Source of the DNA: Kofleriaceae bacterium
Lineage (GTDB): Bacteria; Myxococcota_A; Polyangia; Haliangiales; Haliangiaceae
DNA: 64,000 nt
Direction: 5' to 3'
NCBI GenBank assembly: GCA_025357755.1
Contig: JANXOP010000273.1
Coordinates: forward strand, 79,612 to 143,611
The notes under the pieces were generated by a model that was not told the origin of the DNA, searched no databases, and saw only the letters and a list, made by a program, of their open reading frames with translations. Made by a program: the position numbers and the translations under genes. Of the stretch, positions 59,812 through 64,000 are shown piece by piece (the first letter of the stretch is position 1; each line of letters starts with the position of its first letter).

Positions 59812-60039
59812 ATGGCCACCAACTACGACGTCAACGTTCAGCTCGCGCTCGCCACCACGGCGGAGCACGAGGGTGACCTCGATACCGCGCTCGAGTTTAT
59901 CGCCGAGGCTCACAGCCTCGCGAACGACGGCGATCGCTTTCGCGTCAGGTGGGCGACGGCACGCTTCCACACGCGCAACCTTCGCAACCTGCCGATGATC
60001 AAGCAGCTCTCGTTGCGCGTGCTCGCCTCCGCCTTCTAG
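59812..60039 (+). CDS. Small TPR-like protein
   Basis: 75-aa ORF; LALATTAEHEGDLDTALEFIAEAHSLA TPR-like helix pair. Confidence 0.55.
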   Translation: MATNYDVNVQLALATTAEHEGDLDTALEFIAEAHSLANDGDRFRVRWATARFHTRNLRNLPMIKQLSLRVLASAF

Positions 60040-60909
60040 TCACTCGATCACGATCGGTGCGCACGTCGACACACCTGCGCCGACGATCGTGCGCGTGGTC
60101 GAGGTGGTGGTCAAGATCGTGGCGTTGATGTTGATCTCGTAGACCTTCGTCGCGCCGAGCCCACCGCTGAATACGAAGAACTCGCCGCCGTATGCCGCGA
60201 ATGCATACGCATCCTGGCTGCTGCCGATGGTGTGCTCGGGCAGCGTCACGAGCACGTGGCCATTGGTCTTGTCGAGTTGCGAGATGTGCGTGGTGCCGTC
60301 GCCCGGGAAGTAGCCCCACAGCTCGGCCTCGCTCGTGCCGGTGAGCTCGGGCCAGCCGACGATCGAGCCGACATTGGTCGTCTGCAAGGTCGTGGTGTTG
60401 AACGTCGCGAGCGTCGAATTGCCGGTGCGGTCCGCGGACTGCACGGTCGTGCCGCCTGCGATGAAGAGCGTATCGTCGGTGCCGTTCGCCACGTTCGTCG
60501 AGAACCCCATGCCGAAGTTCTGGAGGTTGCCGCTCAGGGTCGTGGCCGGTGTGCAGGCGAGTGTCGTCGTGTCGACGCGGAACACCTCGCCGTCGGTGAA
60601 GAGCACCCACGCGATCGCATTGCGATCGATGCTCATCGAGAAGGGCGAGGCGCCGGGTCCACTCGCCGCGCACGAGAGCACGCCGAGATCCGAGAAGGTC
60701 CGGGTCGCGGGATCGAAGCGCGAGAACGTGTTGTCTGCGTCGATCACGTAGACCTGCTTGGCCGCGCCGGAGCAGCCCGAGCTCGCATCGCCCCGGACGG
60801 TGACTGCGTCGGCCGTGGGCCACGCGTCGGGAGCCTGGTCGTCGCCACCGCGGCTCGGAGAACCGCAGCCAACCAGACCGAGCGTGAGCAAGAGCGCCGT
60901 GACCTTCAT
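60040..60909 (-). CDS. Hypothetical beta-propeller-like lipoprotein
   Basis: MKVTALLLTLGLVGCGSP lipobox; WD/NHL-like repeating strands. The listed 760-aa start is spurious. Confidence 0.7.
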   Translation of the reverse strand: MKVTALLLTLGLVGCGSPSRGGDDQAPDAWPTADAVTVRGDASSGCSGAAKQVYVIDADNTFSRFDPATRTFSDLGVLSCAASGPGASPFSMSIDRNAIAWVLFTDGEVFRVDTTTLACTPATTLSGNLQNFGMGFSTNVANGTDDTLFIAGGTTVQSADRTGNSTLATFNTTTLQTTNVGSIVGWPELTGTSEAELWGYFPGDGTTHISQLDKTNGHVLVTLPEHTIGSSQDAYAFAAYGGEFFVFSGGLGATKVYEININATILTTTSTTRTIVGAGVSTCAPIVIE

Positions 60910-61032
60910 GCGGCGGCAAGATAGCAAGCCGCGTGCTCGCCTTGTCCGCCGCGTGGGCCCTTCTGTGGCGGGTGCGACCCTCGAATCCCGCCCCACCCTG
61001 ATGACGGCTGTGTGCGCATATAGTGCGCGGCG

Positions 61033-61827
61033 ATGGACCTTCAACTCGCCTCCAAGTCGGTGCTCGTCACCGGATCGACCGCAGGCATCGGCTACGCGAC
61101 CGCACGCCTGTTCGCTCGCGAAGGCGCCGCTGTCACGATCAACGGGCGCACGCCCGAACGGGTGGCCACGGCGGTGGCCGCGTTGCGAACCGAGGTGCGC
61201 GGCGCGACGATCGCGGGTCTCGCCGCCGATCTCGGCACCGCTGCTGGATGCGAGTCCGTGGTCGCGAGCCTGCGCGACGTCGATATCCTGATCAACAACG
61301 CTGGCGTGTTCGCGCCGCGTGCGTTCGAGGACATCTCCGATGAAGAATGGGCGAGCTTCTTCGAGACCAACGTGATGAGTGGCGTGCGGCTCTCGCGCCA
61401 CTATCTCGCCGGGATGCGCACGCGCAACTGGGGTCGCATCATTTTTGTGTCGAGCGAATCGGCGCTCCAGATTCCGGTCGAGATGATCCACTACGGCACC
61501 ACCAAGACTGCGCAACTCGCGGTCTCGCGCGGCCTCGCCGAGCACGTGCGCGGGACGGGCATCACGGTCAACAGCGTGTTGCCTGGCCCGACGGCCTCCG
61601 AAGGGGTGACCACGTTCGTCAAGGACCTCGCGAACCACAACAAGGTCTCGGTCGCCGAGATGGAGCGCCAGTTCTTCGCGACCGCACGTCCGTCGTCGCT
61701 GCTCGGTCGGTTCGAGACTCCCGACGAGATCGCCGCGATGATCGTGTATCTCGCGAGTCCGCTCGCGAGCGGCACCACGGGTGCAGCGGTGCGCGTCGAC
61801 GGCGGCGTCCTGCGGTCGATCGCCTAG
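61033..61827 (+). CDS. Short-chain dehydrogenase/reductase
   Basis: VLVTGSTAGIGYATARLFAREGA; INNAGVF; S..YGTTK. Confidence 0.92.
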   Translation: MDLQLASKSVLVTGSTAGIGYATARLFAREGAAVTINGRTPERVATAVAALRTEVRGATIAGLAADLGTAAGCESVVASLRDVDILINNAGVFAPRAFEDISDEEWASFFETNVMSGVRLSRHYLAGMRTRNWGRIIFVSSESALQIPVEMIHYGTTKTAQLAVSRGLAEHVRGTGITVNSVLPGPTASEGVTTFVKDLANHNKVSVAEMERQFFATARPSSLLGRFETPDEIAAMIVYLASPLASGTTGAAVRVDGGVLRSIA

Positions 61828-61880
61828 GTCCATCGCGAGCAGATCGCCAACGAAACCCAGCCGCTCGCACTCGCGAAATC

Positions 61881-62690
61881 CTAGGCCAGCGCGTGGAGCT
61901 CGGCGATCTCGGCGCGCTCTTCGGGGGTCGGCAGCAACGGATCCGGCGGCTCCTTCTCGAGGATCGGATGCGAATCCGAGACCCCGCGCTTCTTGCCGAG
62001 TGGCGTGAGCAAGCCCGCGGCATCGAACAGCTCGGCCGCGGGCAGGAGCGCGGTCTGCGCGAGCAATCGCGCCTGACGAAACGGTAGGTCGATCGCATTG
62101 CTCGCCGCGAGCACGGCTTCGCGTAGCGAATCTGCCGGCGCACCCTCGAGTGGCGGATCGACGAACACGCTCGCCCACACCCCGATCGCCGTGCGCAGCG
62201 CGGTGACCGTCGGCACGACCGTCGCCTGATAGCGCTCGGTCGCGAGCAAGCGCTTCGCATACGACGAGTTGATGCGGCGCTCGATCTCGATGCAGAACTT
62301 CTCGAGCTCGTTGCGCGTACACTTGCGAAGCACCGGCAGCTTGAGATCGAGGAACAGCGTATCGAGCAGCGGCGAGCGGCCGCTACTGACGAACGTGATC
62401 GCGGCTTCGAGGCGCTCGACCTCGTCGGCGATCGCGAGCTGGAGCAGCTTGCCGCGTTCCGCCTTCACGGGCGCGAGCTCGGGTAACCGCAATGCGCGCG
62501 CGAGCAGCTTCGCGGTCGCCTGGGTATCGAGCTGGATCGAGGCGAGCCGCGTACGTGCCGCGGCGAGCCACGCTTGCTCCTCGGCAAGCCCGGTCAGCTG
62601 GCTGAGGGCAAGGGCGGCAGCCTCGAGGCGGGGCCCGAGTTGCTCGGCCTGGACCAGGAGCTCGAACGCATCGGCGATCGTGCGGGACAT
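61881..62690 (-). CDS. Hypothetical helical protein
   Basis: ATG at 62690; MSRTIADAFELLVQAEQLGPRLEAAALALSQLTGLAEEQAW; consistent coding composition. Confidence 0.65.
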   Translation of the reverse strand: MSRTIADAFELLVQAEQLGPRLEAAALALSQLTGLAEEQAWLAAARTRLASIQLDTQATAKLLARALRLPELAPVKAERGKLLQLAIADEVERLEAAITFVSSGRSPLLDTLFLDLKLPVLRKCTRNELEKFCIEIERRINSSYAKRLLATERYQATVVPTVTALRTAIGVWASVFVDPPLEGAPADSLREAVLAASNAIDLPFRQARLLAQTALLPAAELFDAAGLLTPLGKKRGVSDSHPILEKEPPDPLLPTPEERAEIAELHALA

Positions 62691-62703
62691 CCCCGACGTC
62701 CTA

Positions 62704-62994
62704 TCACGGCGCGCGGACGAGCGAGGCCAGCGCGTCGGCGAAATCGAGGTCTTCACGCCGAGCGGCGGCGAGCACGCTGCGCTCGTCGAGCGCCTCGCGC
62801 CGGACGATCTGCGCGAGCCGAACGGCAGCGTCGCGATCACCGGTCTCGATCGCGGCGATCAAGGTGCGAACCTCGTCGAGTAGCTCGGGAGCGGTCTCTG
62901 GGGCTGTGAGGTTCGGACGGCACCCGCGCGACCTCGTGACCACGATGCTGCACGCACCGCCGATCAGACCGCACAGACGGTGTTTGCACGCCAC
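62704..62994 (-). CDS. Hypothetical protein, possible operon partner
   Basis: 96-aa ORF ending 13 bp upstream of the next gene; true start uncertain. Confidence 0.4.
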   Translation of the reverse strand: MACKHRLCGLIGGACSIVVTRSRGCRPNLTAPETAPELLDEVRTLIAAIETGDRDAAVRLAQIVRREALDERSVLAAARREDLDFADALASLVRAP

Positions 62995-63062
62995 GTCACC
63001 GAGTATGCGGCATTTAGACCGAAGCGCGCAGGTCGAGGATCGAACCGGGCTACAGAGAAGAT

Positions 63063-63207
63063 GAACGGTTCGATCGCTTCGGACCCTTGGCGTCTTGGCG
63101 GTGAAGCCGGAGACAAGACGAACGATCGTACCTGAGCTTTACCGCCAAGGCCGCCAAGAGCCGCCAAGGCCGGGACGTGCGCGGCACGAGTTGCAGATCA
63201 ACCGTTC
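63063..63207. repeat. Nested palindromic intergenic element
   Basis: Outer arms GAACGGTTcGATC (63063) / GATCAACCGTTC (63196-63207); inner arms CTTGGCGGTGAAG / CTTTACCGCCAAG; CCGCCAAG iterations at 63142-63169. Confidence 0.65.
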
Positions 63208-63478
63208 AAAACCACTGTGGGGAAGTACTCGTTACGAGAAGACGGAGGGGAAGCGCGCTCGTCGTTCGTCTTGTAGGGTCGTTGGTCAGGCGCTGCTCGC
63301 CTGAATCGCGTCGACTCGACTCGCCACCTCGCGCAGTCGTGTGGTCTCGAGCAGGATCGATTCCATCTCGATCCTCGGGCGTTTCTCAACAGCGTCCCGC
63401 CGGTCGAAGACGCTTCGCGCACTCCCGCGGTCTGCCGCGCCGGAGACACCTGGTCATCGTGCGCAGCTGGAGAGCAGG

Positions 63479-64000
63479 CTAGGTCACTCCCTGCCGCGAA
63501 CACGCGAGCGCGGTACGGATCAGCAGCTCGAGGTCAGGCCTGTCGACCTTCGCGAGTGCCTGGTCGACATAGCGCGCAGCCTCGGATTTCCTGAAGCCGA
63601 GGCTGGTCAGCGCTTGCTTCGCCTGCGTCACGACGACGACGCTCTCGAACTTCGAACGCCCCACAGGGGGCGTCGGTCCTGCGACGCGCGGTTGAAGTCG
63701 CGCTGCACGGAGCGCCTCGCTTGCATCCATCGGTTCGATCGCCGGCGCGATCTCGAGCGACGAGGACGATGACGAGGCGGGCGACGAGGACGACGACGAC
63801 GACGACGAGGACGACGAAGACGACCAAGGCGCGGACGACGACGACGAGGACGACGAGGACGACAAGGATGACGAGGACGACGAAGGCGAGGCAGGTGGAG
63901 TCGCATAGGTGATCGTGAGGTTCGGCGCCGAGCCCGTGATCTGAAGCTTGCCTTCATGAAGGGCGCGGTGGTGTGCCGAACAGGTGAGGGTCAAATTCTC
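63479..64000 (-). CDS. HNH endonuclease with poly-Ser linker and RuvA domain III-like C-terminus (5' end beyond window)
   Basis: NLTLTCSAHHRALHEGKLQITG HNH tail; Ser run; TQAKQALTSLGFRKSEAARYVDQAL; paralogous to 5931..7319. Confidence 0.8.
   Translation of the reverse strand, partial: ENLTLTCSAHHRALHEGKLQITGSAPNLTITYATPPASPSSSSSSLSSSSSSSSSSAPWSSSSSSSSSSSSSSPASSSSSSLEIAPAIEPMDASEALRAARLQPRVAGPTPPVGRSKFESVVVVTQAKQALTSLGFRKSEAARYVDQALAKVDRPDLELLIRTALACSRQGVT
63765..63890. repeat. GAC/GAG-type trinucleotide microsatellite encoding poly-Ser on the minus strand
   Basis: Near-continuous gacgac/gaggac run. Confidence 0.8.

Noticed and set aside
60040-62322. 760-aa minus-strand ORF as one protein
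   Set aside because: The upstream two thirds is antisense or out of frame to the SDR and 61881..62690 genes; the lipoprotein starts at ATG 60909.

Overview
High-GC, protein-dense bacterial chromosomal window. The eukaryote-like Ser/Thr kinases with varied C-terminal fusions, sigma-54 activator, many lipoproteins and PEGA/TPR proteins suggest Myxococcota (possibly Haliangiales/Kofleriaceae-like); this is inference. Most of the window is ordinary metabolism and signalling: zwf, amidase, paired ArsA-like ATPases, REC-GGDEF-HPt, 5'-nucleotidase, MFS, GH46 chitosanase, methionine-salvage mtnB-mtnD-mtnC, YceI pair, SDR. Main regions of interest: (1) 32.7-38.9 kb, a kinase-nSTAND-TM-FGE/lectin-fold receptor converging on a putative operon of a 109-aa orphan, a GAF-sigma54 activator, a 142-aa orphan and a small caspase/CHAT-like protein with a candidate His/Cys dyad; this is my best candidate for an undescribed signalling/conflict system. 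(2) 0-4.8 kb, a HerA/DUF87-like ATPase (truncated by the window edge) next to a PLD + SF2 helicase + DUF3427-like protein. (3) Two paralogous HNH endonucleases with a RuvA-domain-III-like C-terminus, near both ends of the window, one with a poly-Ser microsatellite linker. (4) A class II Fic gene preceded by three GAGCGTTTT repeats at exactly 30-bp spacing. (5) A lipoprotein with four C-x-G-[ST]...W-[ST]-G-x-x-CC repeats, a 1259-aa orphan, and an approximately 145-bp nested palindromic element. Three genes (Fic, a membrane protein at 30.7-31.4 kb, an LRR protein at 50.3-51.9 kb) look frameshifted by single indels, so assembly errors should be excluded. No rRNA, convincing tRNA, CRISPR array, transposase or reverse transcriptase was recognised. 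All calls are from reading motifs; no database search was run.
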